Assembly: GCF_900113015.1 (NCBI RefSeq)
Contig: NZ_FONV01000005.1
Coordinates: 310,001 to 374,000, forward strand
Source of the DNA: Actinoplanes philippinensis
GTDB lineage: Bacteria > Actinomycetota > Actinomycetes > Mycobacteriales > Micromonosporaceae
Length of the DNA stretch: 64,000 nt
Reading direction: 5' to 3'
In this document: positions 23,997-33,044 of the stretch, one piece after another
Numbering within the stretch: position 1 is the stretch's first letter
Layout of the letters: each line of letters opens with the position of its first letter
The notes under the pieces: model-generated
What the model saw: the letters and a program-made list of their open reading frames with translations, nothing else
The model's database searches: none
What the model was told of the DNA's origin: nothing
Made by a program: the position numbers and the translations under genes

Positions 23997-26030
23997 TCAG
24001 GCCAGTTCCAGCAGGAGGGCCTGCTCGGGGGTCAGGAGCGGGGCGGGCAGCCCCACCTCGGACAGGAAGCGGCCCGGCAGCGTGACCTCGCCCGCGGCCA
24101 GCCACGGCGGTGGGGCGTCCTGCATGGTGCGGGGCGGGACGCCGATCGGGCGGACCGTGTAGGAGCGGTCCGGGTCGAGGCCGGGGAACCGGATCGGCGG
24201 TGGCAGGGCGGCGGCCGGGGTGCCGAGCGTGACCAGGGCGAACACCGCGTGGGCACGGTCCGGCGCGATCACCCCGTGGACCAGGTGCGCCGGGTCGGGC
24301 GAGTCGGCGCGGACCACCCGGCCGGAGTGGAGCAGCGGGCGCAGGCGTTTGTGCTCGGCGATCCACGCGGCGATGTCGGCCTTCTCCTGCGGCGAGGCCC
24401 TGGTCAGGTTCCACTCGATGCCGGCGCTGCCGAACAGGGCGGTGGCCAGGCGGAACCCGAGGGCCGAGGTGCGGCCGGTGACGTGGGCGACGCCGTCGCC
24501 GAGGTGACCACCGAGGTATTCGGGTGGGACCAGGATGCCGGTCCACCGCTGGATCGACTGCCGGTCGAGCGGGTCGTTGGTGTCCGACGTCCAGAACCTG
24601 TCGACGAGCGGCAGGATGCCCAGGTCGATGCGCGCCCCGCCGGAGGCGCAGCTCTCGATCTCCACGTGCGGGAAGGCGTCCTTCAGGGCGGCGAGCAGAC
24701 GGTACAGGGCACGGGTCTGCCGGTGCGCCACGCCGGGGGTGAGCAGGTCGCGGTTGTGGTCCCACTTGAGGAACGCGATGGGGTACTCGGAGAGCAGGGC
24801 GCTCAGGCGTTCCAGCAGGTGGTCGTAGGCCCGGGTCAGGTCGAGGGTGCGCTGCCAGCGCCAGGTCGGCCCGGCGCCGCCGTCCAGGATCCAGTCCGGG
24901 TGGTCCCGGGCGAGGCGGGAGTCGGGGCTGATCATCTCGGGTTCGACCCACAGGCCGAACTCCATCCCCCGGGCGTGGACGCGGGAGATCAGCGGGTGCA
25001 GGCCGTCGGGCCAGACGGTGTCGTCGACGGACCAGTCGCCGAGGGCGCGCCGGTCGTCGCGGCGGCCGGTGAACCAGCCGTCGTCCAGGACGAACCGCTC
25101 CACCCCGACCTCGGCGGCGGCGTCGGCCAGCTGACCGAGAACGGTCAGGTCGTGATGGAAGTAGACGGCTTCCCAGGTGTTCAGCACGACCGGGCGCGGC
25201 AGGGACAGCGGCGAGGTGGCGCGGATCCACGGGTGCAGGCGGTCGGAGAGGCCGTCGAGGCCGCTGCCGGAGAAGACCGCGACCAGCCACGGCGTCTCGT
25301 AGGATCCGCCGGGCGCGAGGCGGATCTCGCCGGGGGCGAGCAGCTCGCCGGCGCCGAGGACGCTGGGGCCGAGGGCGGAGCGTTCGGCCCAGATCCGTTT
25401 GTCGCCGCTCCAGGCCAGGTGGACGGCCCACACCCGGCCCCGGCGGAAGCCGAACCCCGGCTCTCCGGCGACCATCAGGAACGCGTCGTCGTGCCCGGGA
25501 CGGCCGTGGCGGCTCTCCCGGCTCCAGATGCCGTGCCGGAGCGGGGCGCGCTGCGGGCTGCGCTCGTGCGACCAGAGGCCGGTGAAGTCGAGCAGTTCGG
25601 ACGCCTCGGCCGGGATCGGCAGCAGGACGTCGAGGCTCGGGAGGACGATCTCGTGGTCGCCACGGTTGGTGAGCCGGTGCCGGACTCGGAGGACGCCCTG
25701 CGGCGTCAGCTCCAGCTCCGTGACCACCTCTTGCGTGGCATCGGGGCTCGCGGACCGTACCACCAAGGTCTGGTCTTGATGGTGGGCCTCGGCGGTCCGG
25801 AAACCGTGACCGTTCTCGATCGCCGGACGGCCGCTCCATCCCTCGGCGAGGGACGGCAACAACGACAACCGCAGGGGTACGTCGATCGAGCTCGGTGGCA
25901 CCGCCGGGACGAACGCCGGCGCCGAGAGGTCGATGTCGCCCAGGTCGGGGCCCCAGTGCAGGACCGACGCGGTGCCGCGGGTGTCGAGCACGAGGCTGAC
26001 ACCCGCGGCGCGCAGGTGGAACACGGTCAC
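23997..26030 (-). CDS. Alpha-galactosidase, glycoside hydrolase family 36
   Basis: About 677 residues. The GTG at 26030 overlaps the stop of the binding-protein gene (GTGA). The N-terminal half is a beta-supersandwich and the C-terminal half a (beta/alpha)8 barrel with GH36 landmarks: VLNTWEAVYFHHD, FVLDDGWFTGRRDD, GDWSVDDTVWPDGL, FGLWVEPEMISPDS, FLKWDHNRDL (nucleophile Asp) and DRFWTSDTND (acid/base Asp). It removes terminal alpha-1,6-linked galactose from oligosaccharides such as melibiose or raffinose. No signal peptide, so it acts on imported sugar. It is the last gene of the LacI-controlled operon that also encodes the importer and a GH42 beta-galactosidase. Confidence 0.93.
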   Translation of the reverse strand: MTVFHLRAAGVSLVLDTRGTASVLHWGPDLGDIDLSAPAFVPAVPPSSIDVPLRLSLLPSLAEGWSGRPAIENGHGFRTAEAHHQDQTLVVRSASPDATQEVVTELELTPQGVLRVRHRLTNRGDHEIVLPSLDVLLPIPAEASELLDFTGLWSHERSPQRAPLRHGIWSRESRHGRPGHDDAFLMVAGEPGFGFRRGRVWAVHLAWSGDKRIWAERSALGPSVLGAGELLAPGEIRLAPGGSYETPWLVAVFSGSGLDGLSDRLHPWIRATSPLSLPRPVVLNTWEAVYFHHDLTVLGQLADAAAEVGVERFVLDDGWFTGRRDDRRALGDWSVDDTVWPDGLHPLISRVHARGMEFGLWVEPEMISPDSRLARDHPDWILDGGAGPTWRWQRTLDLTRAYDHLLERLSALLSEYPIAFLKWDHNRDLLTPGVAHRQTRALYRLLAALKDAFPHVEIESCASGGARIDLGILPLVDRFWTSDTNDPLDRQSIQRWTGILVPPEYLGGHLGDGVAHVTGRTSALGFRLATALFGSAGIEWNLTRASPQEKADIAAWIAEHKRLRPLLHSGRVVRADSPDPAHLVHGVIAPDRAHAVFALVTLGTPAAALPPPIRFPGLDPDRSYTVRPIGVPPRTMQDAPPPWLAAGEVTLPGRFLSEVGLPAPLLTPEQALLLELA

Positions 26031-27349
26031 TCGGCGACCGGGATGGACTGGGACTTCAGGGTCTCGACGGTCTTGGCCTGGGTGGTCTTGAGCGTGTCGA
26101 GCAGGGTGCCGGTGCCGGAGACGACGGCCTTGAAGCCGTCCGACGCGGTGGCGTAGGTGCTGGTCATCGTCGGTCCCCAGACGAAGTCGGGCGAGACCTG
26201 GGTGGAGGCCGTCGCGAAGACATCGTAGATCTTCTGGCCGCCGTAGAACTCGACACCCTCGGACAGCGCCGGGAGCTTCGCGCCGGCCTTGGTCGCCGGG
26301 TAGAGCTGGGCCTCCTTGTTGAGCGCGGTCAGCGCCTCCTCGGAGGTGTTCAGCCACAGGGCGAACTTCGCGGCCTCGTACGGGTGCTTCGAGCCCTTGA
26401 AGACGGCGGTCGACGAGCCGCCCCAGTTACCGGCGACGGTGCCACCGGCGGTCCACTGCGGCATCGGGGCGACCGCCCACTTGCCGGAGGTGTCCGGCGC
26501 GCCCGACTTGATGGAGTTGGCGCCCCACACCGCGGAGACCCAGGTCCACGCCTGGCCGGTGTTGTAGGCGTTGTCCCACTCGGTGGTCCACGGCGGGACG
26601 GCCGAGACGAGCTTCTTGCTGATCAGGTCCTGCCAGTAGTTCGCGACCTTGGTGGTGCCCTCGTCCTGCAGGTTCACCGTCCACTTGGTGCCGTCGTTGG
26701 CGAACCAGCGGCCGCCCGCCTGCCACGACAGACCGGCGAACTGGCTGATGTCGCTCTGCGAGAAGTTGGTGATGTAGCCGCCGGCCGCCTTCACCTTGAC
26801 GGCCGCCGCCGCGTACTCCTCCCAGGTCGTCGGGACCGGGATGTTGTTCTTCTCGAACAGGTCCTTGCGGTAGAACAGAGCCATCGGGCCGGTGTCCTGC
26901 GGGATGCCGTAGACCGCGTTCTGCTCACCGAAGGAGACCTGGCCCCAGGTCCAGTCGACGAACTGGTCCTTGGCGGCGGTGACCTCGGCGCAGTCGGCCA
27001 GGTTCGTCAGGCCGTCCTGGACCCGGAAGCTGGGCAGCGCGTCGTACTCGATGTGGCCCAGGTCGGGGGCGTTGCCGGCCTTGAGCTGGTTGAAGAAGTT
27101 GGCGTAGGTGCCGCCGTTGCCGTTCGGGCCGGTCTGCACCTTGACCTGGATGTTCGGGTTCTTGTCGTTCCAGAGCTTCACCACGTTCTCGATCCCGGGG
27201 ATCCAGGTGGTGTAGGTGAGGGTGACGTTGCCTTCCGAAGGGGCGCAGCTCGCCTTGGTGTCGCCGCCTTCGGCGGAGGTGTCGCCGCCCGAGGAACAGG
27301 CGCCGAGGGCCAGTGCGGAAACCAAGACGAGGCCGAGTGCTGCTCGCAT
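26027..27349 (-). CDS. ABC sugar-binding lipoprotein
   Basis: A 440-residue protein; ATG at 27349 behind AAAGGA. It has a lipoprotein signal peptide with lipobox LALGACSS (Cys18), followed by an extracellular solute-binding family 1 fold: VTLTYTTWIPGIENVVKLWNDKNPNIQVKVQ, LGHIEYDALPSFRV, GIPQDTGPMALFYRKDLFEKN and NWGGSSTAVFKGSKHPYEAAKF. It captures a sugar outside the membrane and delivers it to the two permeases encoded upstream. The flanking GH42 and GH36 genes imply galactosides as ligands (inference). Confidence 0.92.
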   Translation of the reverse strand: MRAALGLVLVSALALGACSSGGDTSAEGGDTKASCAPSEGNVTLTYTTWIPGIENVVKLWNDKNPNIQVKVQTGPNGNGGTYANFFNQLKAGNAPDLGHIEYDALPSFRVQDGLTNLADCAEVTAAKDQFVDWTWGQVSFGEQNAVYGIPQDTGPMALFYRKDLFEKNNIPVPTTWEEYAAAAVKVKAAGGYITNFSQSDISQFAGLSWQAGGRWFANDGTKWTVNLQDEGTTKVANYWQDLISKKLVSAVPPWTTEWDNAYNTGQAWTWVSAVWGANSIKSGAPDTSGKWAVAPMPQWTAGGTVAGNWGGSSTAVFKGSKHPYEAAKFALWLNTSEEALTALNKEAQLYPATKAGAKLPALSEGVEFYGGQKIYDVFATASTQVSPDFVWGPTMTSTYATASDGFKAVVSGTGTLLDTLKTTQAKTVETLKSQSIPVAE

Positions 27350-27378
27350 GATGATCCTTTTCTGATGGGAGGGAGGGA

Positions 27379-28212
27379 TTACTTGATGGCGCCGGAGCCG
27401 AGGCCGTTGCGCCAGAAGCGCTGCAGGAGCAGGAAGGCGATCACCAGCGGGACGATCGAGACGAGAGCGCCGGTGAGCACGAGCATCCGCAGCTCGGGGA
27501 TCTGGTTCACCTGGGTGTTCCAGGAGTAGAGACCGAGCGTGACCGGGAACAGCTTCTCCTCGCCGAGCATGATCAGCGGGAGCAGGAAGTTGTTCCAGAC
27601 GGCCACGAAGTGGAAGAGGAAGATCGTCACCAGGGCCGGGAACATCAGTTTGGTGGAGATCGTGAAGAACGTGCGGACCTCGCCCGAGCCGTCCAGGCGG
27701 GCGGCTTCGAGCAGCTCGTCCGGGACACTCGCGGTGGCGTAGATCCGGGCCAGGTAGACGCCGAACGGGTTCACCAGGCTGGGCAGGAAGACCGACCAGA
27801 AGGTGTTCGTCGCCTGGAACTGGCTGAAGATCAGGAACAACGGTAGGGCGAGGGCGGTGGCCGGCACAAGTACCCCGGACAGGACGATGTTGAAGATCGC
27901 CTCCCGGCCGGGGAAACGGTACTTGGCCAGGGCATATCCACACATGGCGGCGAGCAGGGTGCCGAGCAGGGCGGCGCCGCCGGTGTAGACGACGCTGTTC
28001 AGCATCCAGCGCAGGAAGACGCCGTCGCCGTACGCGAACAGCTCCTTCAGGTTGTCCAGGAGCGAGAAGTCGGCGAACCACAGCGGGGTGGTGGAGGTGA
28101 ACTGGCTGCGGCTCTTGGAGGCGGCCACCAGCAGCCACCAGATCGGGACCAGGAAGTAGAGGGTCGCGGCGCCCATGACGAGCATGGGGGCCAGGCGGTT
28201 GACGTTCTTCAC
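27379..28212 (-). CDS. Carbohydrate ABC permease (MalG type)
   Basis: A 277-residue inner-membrane protein starting at a GTG that overlaps the stop of the other permease. Six transmembrane helices are visible, with the ATPase-contacting EAA loop VPDELLEAARLDGSGEVRTFFTISTKLMFPAL between helices 4 and 5. It is the second permease subunit of the galactoside importer. No ATPase gene is present in the operon, so a shared ATPase encoded elsewhere (MsiK-like, as known in Streptomyces) probably energises it. Confidence 0.92.
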   Translation of the reverse strand: MKNVNRLAPMLVMGAATLYFLVPIWWLLVAASKSRSQFTSTTPLWFADFSLLDNLKELFAYGDGVFLRWMLNSVVYTGGAALLGTLLAAMCGYALAKYRFPGREAIFNIVLSGVLVPATALALPLFLIFSQFQATNTFWSVFLPSLVNPFGVYLARIYATASVPDELLEAARLDGSGEVRTFFTISTKLMFPALVTIFLFHFVAVWNNFLLPLIMLGEEKLFPVTLGLYSWNTQVNQIPELRMLVLTGALVSIVPLVIAFLLLQRFWRNGLGSGAIK

Positions 28213-29072
28213 TTGTCGCCTCCCCGCTGGGTCACTTTCAGGAAGGCGAAGGACAGCACGCACGTCGCCAGGGCCAGAACCACCGAGAACGCCGCCGCCA
28301 GGTTGAAGTTCGGGATGGCGGAGGTGGAGTAGACGGTCAGGTTCGGCGTGTACGTGCTGGTCACCGCGGAGCTGAAGGTACGGAACACGGCCGGCTCGGC
28401 GAGCAGCTGCAACGTGCCGATGATCGAGAAGACGGTGGTCAGCACGATGGCCGGCATCACCAGCGGGATCTTGATCGACCAGGCGGTACGCAACGCCCCG
28501 GCCCCGTCGATCTTCGCCGCCTCGTACACCTCCTGCGGGATGGCCAGCAGCGAGGAGTAGATGATCAGCATGTTGTAGCCGACGTACACCCAGGTCACGA
28601 CGTTGGCCATGGCCCAGAGCACGAAGTCGGCGCTGAGCAGGTCGACGTTGCTGGTGACCGCGGTGAACGGGGACAGGTTCGGGGAGTAGAGGAAGCCCCA
28701 CATGATCGCGGCGACCACACCGGGCACGGCGTACGGCACGAAGAACGCCAGCCGGAAGAAGCGCCGTCCCTTCACCAGCCCGGAGTCCAGCAGGAGCGCG
28801 AAGATCAGGGCCAGGCCCAGCATCACCGGCACCTGCACGATGCCGAAGAGCAGCACCCGGCCGATCGACTCCCAGAACGGGCCGTCGGAGAAGACCCGCT
28901 CGTACTGGGCCAGTCCGCCGAACACCTCGGTGGCCTTGCCGAACGTGCCCTGTCGCTCGACCTTGTACAGCGACTGCTTGATCGCGTACCCGATCGGCGC
29001 CAGGTAGAACGCCGCGAACAGCAGCGCGAACGGGAGGATGAAGAAGGTCAGCGCCTTCCACTTGCCTCTCAT
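28209..29072 (-). CDS. Carbohydrate ABC permease (MalF type)
   Basis: A 287-residue membrane protein (MRGKWKALTFFILPFALLF). Six hydrophobic segments and the EAA motif IPQEVYEAAKIDGAGALRTAWSIKIPLVMPAI identify it. It pairs with the 27379-28212 permease. Its ATG overlaps the beta-galactosidase stop (ATGA) and its stop overlaps the next start, so the operon is translationally coupled. Unlike E. coli MalF it lacks the long extra periplasmic domain, as expected for a Gram-positive. Confidence 0.92.
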   Translation of the reverse strand: MRGKWKALTFFILPFALLFAAFYLAPIGYAIKQSLYKVERQGTFGKATEVFGGLAQYERVFSDGPFWESIGRVLLFGIVQVPVMLGLALIFALLLDSGLVKGRRFFRLAFFVPYAVPGVVAAIMWGFLYSPNLSPFTAVTSNVDLLSADFVLWAMANVVTWVYVGYNMLIIYSSLLAIPQEVYEAAKIDGAGALRTAWSIKIPLVMPAIVLTTVFSIIGTLQLLAEPAVFRTFSSAVTSTYTPNLTVYSTSAIPNFNLAAAFSVVLALATCVLSFAFLKVTQRGGDK

Positions 29073-31042
29073 GGGTTCTCCTCCCGGACCACCGCGACGC
29101 CGCCGCCCTGGACTGTCAGCACGCCGTCGACCTTCTCGCCGGTGATCAGGTCCGTGCCCCGGGCGGGATGGTCGACGGCTTCCGTGCCGTGGTTGATGAC
29201 GAAGAGGTAGCCGCGACCGTCACCACGACGACGCACCACTTCCTTTTTGTCCGATTTATCGGACACGACCTGGGTGGCTTCCCGAAGGATTTCCGACATA
29301 TCCGTTTTCGTGGCGACATACCAGGCGGTGCCCGCGCCGTACTGATTCCGGGTGATGGCCGGAATCCCGGACATCGCGCCGTCCTCGTAGGTCGCGATGA
29401 CCGAGGCCGTCGTGGTGCGCAGTCGTTCGGTCCAGAGCGACGCGGAACCACCATTGCTGAGGGCAACGGTGTCTCCGGGCAGCAGCGGGCCGAACTCCTC
29501 GGACAGCACCCCCAGCACCTCCCGGAACGCCCCCGGGTAACCGCCGAGCCGGATCCGGTCCCGCTCGTCGACGATCCCGCTGAAGTAGGTGACCACCAAC
29601 CGGCCGCCGCCGGACACGTAATCGGCGATCGCCTGCGCGTCGGTGTCACTGATCATGTAGAGGCCGGGCACCACCACGAGCTTGTAGCGGCTCAGGTCCG
29701 CGCCCGGGGCGACCACGTCGGTGGTCACGCCCAGGCCCCGCAGCGCCCCGTGAGCCGAGTGCACCTGATCCAGATAGGTGACCGCCTGCGACGGCCGGGC
29801 CTCCCCCTCGGACGACCACCACGACTCCCAGCTGAAGAGCAGGGCGACGTCGGCCTCGACCTCGGTGCCGGCCACCTCGCCGATCCGGTCCAGCGTCTCG
29901 GACAGCTTGAGCACCTCGCGCCAGGCGACGGTGTCGGTGCCGGCGTGCGGCAGCAGCGCCGAGTGGAACTTCTCGGCGCCCTGGGCCGATGCCCGCCACT
30001 GGAAGAAGCAGACCGAGTCGGCGCCACGGGCCACGTGGGTCAGCGAGTTGCGGATCATCTCGCCGGGCGCCTTGGTGACGTTGTGCGGCTGCCAGTTGAC
30101 CGCGCCGGCCGCCTGCTCCATCAGCATCCACGGGCGGCCGCCGGCCAGGCCCCGGGTCAGGTCGGCGGCGAAGGACAGCTCCGCCACCGGGTCACCGAGG
30201 CGGTGGTCCAGGTAGTGGTCGTTGGCGACCACGTCCATCTCCGGCGCCCAGGACCAGTAGTCCAGGTTGCGGATGTGGGCGGTGACCATGAAGTTCGTGG
30301 TGACCGGGACGGTGGAGTGCTTACGCAGGATGGCCGCCTCGGCCCGGTAGTACCCGAGCAGCTCGTCGGAGCTGAACCGCTGGAAGTCGACCAGCTGGGC
30401 CGGGTTGCGCAGGGAGAGCGCGAGGCGGGGCGGCTGGATCTCCGCCCAGTCCGAGTAGCGCTGGCTCCAGAAGGAGGTGCCCCACGCCTCGTTCAGCGTC
30501 TCGATCTTGCGGTAGCGGGCGCGCAGCCAGGTCCGGAACGCGTCGGCGCTGGTCTCGCAGTAGCAGAGGGCGTTGTGGCAGCCCAGCTCGTTGGAGACGT
30601 GCCAGAGCGCCAGGGCCGGGTGGTTGCCGTACCGGCGGGCGACCCGTCCGACCAGGTCGAGCGCGCGATCGCGGAAGACCGGCGAGCTCGGGCACCAGGC
30701 CTGGCGGCCGCCGGGGAACCGGGTGGTCCCGTCCGCGGTGACCGGCAGCGTCTCCGGGTAGCGGCTGCTCAGCCACGGCGGCGGCGACGAGGTGCCGGTG
30801 CCCAGGTTGATCTTGATGCCGTGCGTGTGCAGCAGCTCGACGACCTCGTCGAGATCGTCGAACCGGTACTCGCCCGGGCTGGGCTCCAGGTTGGACCAGC
30901 CGAAGATGTTGACGGCGACCAGGTCGACCCCGGCCCGCCGCATCAACGCGGCGTCCTCGCGCCAGACGTCCGGCGACCACTGCTCGGGGTTGTAGTCGCA
31001 GCCCAGGCTGATGCCCGGGACCGGCATACGCACGCTTTTCAT
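29069..31042 (-). CDS. Beta-galactosidase, glycoside hydrolase family 42
   Basis: A 657-residue protein; the ATG at 31042 follows AGGAG at five bases, preferred over an upstream in-frame start inside the operator. GH42 landmarks: LGCDYNPEQWSPDVWREDAALMRRAGVDLVAVNIFGWSNLEPSPGEY (as short blocks in order), ALWHVSNELGCHN (acid/base Glu) and WMLMEQAAGAVNWQ (nucleophile Glu), then the trimerisation and small C-terminal beta domains. The Cys cluster CHNALCYC following NELG is the usual GH42 metal site. No signal peptide, so it is intracellular. It is the first gene of the operon and lies directly behind two LacI-type operators. Confidence 0.93.
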   Translation of the reverse strand: MKSVRMPVPGISLGCDYNPEQWSPDVWREDAALMRRAGVDLVAVNIFGWSNLEPSPGEYRFDDLDEVVELLHTHGIKINLGTGTSSPPPWLSSRYPETLPVTADGTTRFPGGRQAWCPSSPVFRDRALDLVGRVARRYGNHPALALWHVSNELGCHNALCYCETSADAFRTWLRARYRKIETLNEAWGTSFWSQRYSDWAEIQPPRLALSLRNPAQLVDFQRFSSDELLGYYRAEAAILRKHSTVPVTTNFMVTAHIRNLDYWSWAPEMDVVANDHYLDHRLGDPVAELSFAADLTRGLAGGRPWMLMEQAAGAVNWQPHNVTKAPGEMIRNSLTHVARGADSVCFFQWRASAQGAEKFHSALLPHAGTDTVAWREVLKLSETLDRIGEVAGTEVEADVALLFSWESWWSSEGEARPSQAVTYLDQVHSAHGALRGLGVTTDVVAPGADLSRYKLVVVPGLYMISDTDAQAIADYVSGGGRLVVTYFSGIVDERDRIRLGGYPGAFREVLGVLSEEFGPLLPGDTVALSNGGSASLWTERLRTTTASVIATYEDGAMSGIPAITRNQYGAGTAWYVATKTDMSEILREATQVVSDKSDKKEVVRRRGDGRGYLFVINHGTEAVDHPARGTDLITGEKVDGVLTVQGGGVAVVREENP

Positions 31043-31060
31043 AGAACTCCTGGTCAAGGA

Positions 31061-31080
31061 ATGTGTGCACGTGCACACAT
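31061..31080. promoter_or_regulatory. LacI-family operator O1
   Basis: ATGTGTGCACGTGCACACAT is a perfect 20-bp palindrome, 18 bases upstream of the beta-galactosidase start. The central CG and symmetric half-sites are typical of LacI/GalR binding sites. It would block transcription of the galactoside operon when occupied by the divergent regulator. Confidence 0.8.
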
Positions 31081-31107
31081 TTCCGTGAGCCTAAAGGGCG
31101 GTTACGG

Positions 31108-31127
31108 ATGTGTGAACGTGCACACAG
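31108..31127. promoter_or_regulatory. LacI-family operator O2
   Basis: ATGTGTGAACGTGCACACAG is a near-copy of O1 with two differing bases. The two centres are 47 bp apart, between four and five helical turns. It lies between the two divergent starts and could serve both cooperative repression of the operon and autoregulation of the LacI gene. Confidence 0.75.
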
Positions 31128-31176
31128 TAGGACTGGCCTGCGACGAGGTCAATAGCCCGCCGCTACTGTTGACCAC

Positions 31177-32196
31177 ATGTCCCGGCCCCAGCCCCAGAAA
31201 CGCGCCACGGTGCACGACATCGCGGCCGCCGCCGGCATGTCCCGGGGCACCGTGAGCCGCGTGCTGAATGGTGGATACGTCTCCGCCGAGGCCCGAGCCG
31301 CCATCGAGGCGGCGATGAGCGACCTCGGCTACGTGCCCAACAACGCGGCGCGAGCCCTGAAGATGCGCAGGTCACAGGCGGTCGCGTTCGTCGCGCTGGA
31401 GCCGCACTCGCTCTTCCTCGACGACCCCAACATCGGCTCGATCATGCTGGGCGCCAACGCCGCGCTGTCGCTCGCCGACCACCAGATGGTCAGCCTCGTC
31501 GTCGAGTCGGCCCGCGACACCGAGCGCGTCGCCCGCTACCTGAGCGGCGGTTTCGTCGACGGCGCCATCGTCGTCTCGGCCCGCACCAAGGACCCGATCA
31601 TCCGGGTGATCAGCGACCTGTCACTGCCGGCCGCGTTCGTCGGCCATCCGCCCGATCTCGACCAGACCATCCCCTTCGTCGGGATAGACAACGTCGGCTC
31701 GGCCCGCGCCATCACCGAGCACCTGGTCACCACCGGCCGCCGCCGGATCGGCATGATCGCCGCCGCCCTCGACCGCGACTCCGGCATCGACCGCCTGGCC
31801 GGCTTCCGCGACGCCCTCGGCCCCCTCTTCGACGACGAGCTGGTGTCCGACGTGCCGCACTACGACTACGGCTCCGGCGTCAAGGGCATGCGCGACCTGC
31901 TGGAGCGCGAGCCGGCCATCGACGGTGTCTTCGCCGCCTCCGACGCGATAGCGGCCGGCGCCCTCGAAGCGCTGCGCGAGGCCGGCCGCAGCGTCCCCGG
32001 CGACGTCGGTGTGGTCGGCTTCGACGACAGCACGTGGGCGGTCCGCTGCCAGCCACAGCTCACCACGGTCCACCAGCCGGCCAAGGAGATCGGGTCGTGC
32101 GCGGCCCAGCTCATCCTGCGCCAGCTGCGCGGCGAACACCCCGATCCGGGCGGCCAGCTCCTGCCCACGCCGCTGGTCCTGCGCGACTCGGCCTGA
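31177..32196 (+). CDS. LacI-family transcriptional regulator of the galactoside operon
   Basis: A 339-residue protein. Residues 10-60 hold the LacI helix-turn-helix and hinge (TVHDIAAAAGMSRGTVSRVLNG and YVPNNAARALKMRRS, with hinge AARAL). The rest is a periplasmic-binding-protein-like effector domain (VALEPHSLFLDDPNIGSI, GVFAASDAIAAGALEALREAG, VGVVGFDDSTWAVRCQPQLTTV). It probably represses the divergent GH42-ABC-GH36 operon through O1 and O2 and is released by a galactoside or galactose. The ATG at 31177 has no strong ribosome site, so translation from a very short or leaderless transcript is possible. Confidence 0.93.
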   Translation: MSRPQPQKRATVHDIAAAAGMSRGTVSRVLNGGYVSAEARAAIEAAMSDLGYVPNNAARALKMRRSQAVAFVALEPHSLFLDDPNIGSIMLGANAALSLADHQMVSLVVESARDTERVARYLSGGFVDGAIVVSARTKDPIIRVISDLSLPAAFVGHPPDLDQTIPFVGIDNVGSARAITEHLVTTGRRRIGMIAAALDRDSGIDRLAGFRDALGPLFDDELVSDVPHYDYGSGVKGMRDLLEREPAIDGVFAASDAIAAGALEALREAGRSVPGDVGVVGFDDSTWAVRCQPQLTTVHQPAKEIGSCAAQLILRQLRGEHPDPGGQLLPTPLVLRDSA

Positions 32197-32337
32197 CAAC
32201 CATTGCGGGGTACGGGACCGGTCGCGCACGCCGAATCCACCCCGTCGCGGACTACGACGCGAGGCAGGCGGTGATCCGGATCGCCGCGCGGCCGCCGGGC
32301 TCATGCGGTGGTCACCGACCGACCCCGGGTGCTGTCC

Positions 32338-32460
32338 GGCGCCGCGCCGACCGCCCGGGGACCCGCATGGGCGCCACCGGCGTCTCAGCACGGCGCCGCT
32401 CCGACCGCTCGGGGACCCGTATGGGCGTCACCGGTGTCTCAGCGCGGCGCCGTCAGCCGC
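32338..32460. repeat. 54-bp tandem repeat, two copies plus partial
   Basis: Units begin at 32338, 32392 and 32446 with GGCGCCG and share the block CGGGGACCCG(C/T)ATGGGCG(C/T)CACCGG(C/T)GTCTCAGC, written here as a consensus. They fill most of the gap between the LacI gene and the convergent gene at 32453. The 54-bp period is divisible by three, but no gene is convincing on either strand. The preceding 32197-32337 shows nothing else. Confidence 0.7.
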
Positions 32461-32827
32461 GGAGGCCGCGGAAACGCTGGGTCAGGGACGGCGCCGGAGG
32501 CGGCGGGACCGGACGGTGGACGGGCGGTGGCTCGGACCGGCCGATCGGCCGGTCGTAGTCGGCCGTGGCGATGGCCTCGACCGCCTGCTCGTCGGTGAAG
32601 TCCTCGGAGCCGGGGATCGAGTCGACGAACCCGACGAGGACGCCGTCACGCATGACCTGCGCCTTGAGAGCGGCGCTCCCGTCGTCACCCCAGAGCGCCT
32701 CGCGCCCGTCGGGCAGCACGACGCGGACGGCATAACCGGACCGCCCGGCGCTCGGCAGTTTCAGATGAGCGAACACGTTGCGCGCCCGCAGCGTCTCGAC
32801 CAGTCGGCGGGCCCGGCTCTCTTGCAT
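32453..32827 (-). CDS. Conserved hypothetical protein
   Basis: A 124-residue protein from the ATG at 32827 (MQESRARRLVETLRARNVFAHL). An N-terminal alpha/beta segment (GYAVRVVLPDGREALWGDDGSAALKAQVMRDGVLVGFVDSIPGSEDFTDEQAVEAIATADYD, quoted only as an overview of its order: VRVVLPDGREALW, VMRDGVLVGFV, GSEDFTDEQAVEAI) is followed by a Pro-rich tail (PPPVHRPVPPPPAP). No signal or membrane segment. The reading frame has normal high-GC codon usage. I do not recognise a named domain; it looks like a lineage-specific cytosolic protein. Its stop lies within the edge of the tandem repeats. Confidence 0.6.
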   Translation of the reverse strand: MQESRARRLVETLRARNVFAHLKLPSAGRSGYAVRVVLPDGREALWGDDGSAALKAQVMRDGVLVGFVDSIPGSEDFTDEQAVEAIATADYDRPIGRSEPPPVHRPVPPPPAPSLTQRFRGLRG

Positions 32828-33044
32828 GATCCGACGCTAGCTCGCCCGTCTGGACGCATGCTGAAGATCCGCGTGACGCGTACAGGAAACATGACCTTGC
32901 GTGATAGCCCCAGGTCACATCGATGCATGTTACTCCTACTTAACAGGAAATTCACCGGATTCCTTTTCTCGCGCGCTCGGCCTACTGTGCGGTAACCGAA
33001 GCGCTTCGGTCCCCGGATCCCCCGCGGAGCATCGGAGGCCATCG

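Noticed and set aside
23149..25839. Very long minus-strand and plus-strand frames opposite or beside the alpha-galactosidase
   Set aside because: Arg/Pro/Gly-rich composition typical of shadow frames in high-GC DNA; the GH36 frame carries all catalytic motifs.
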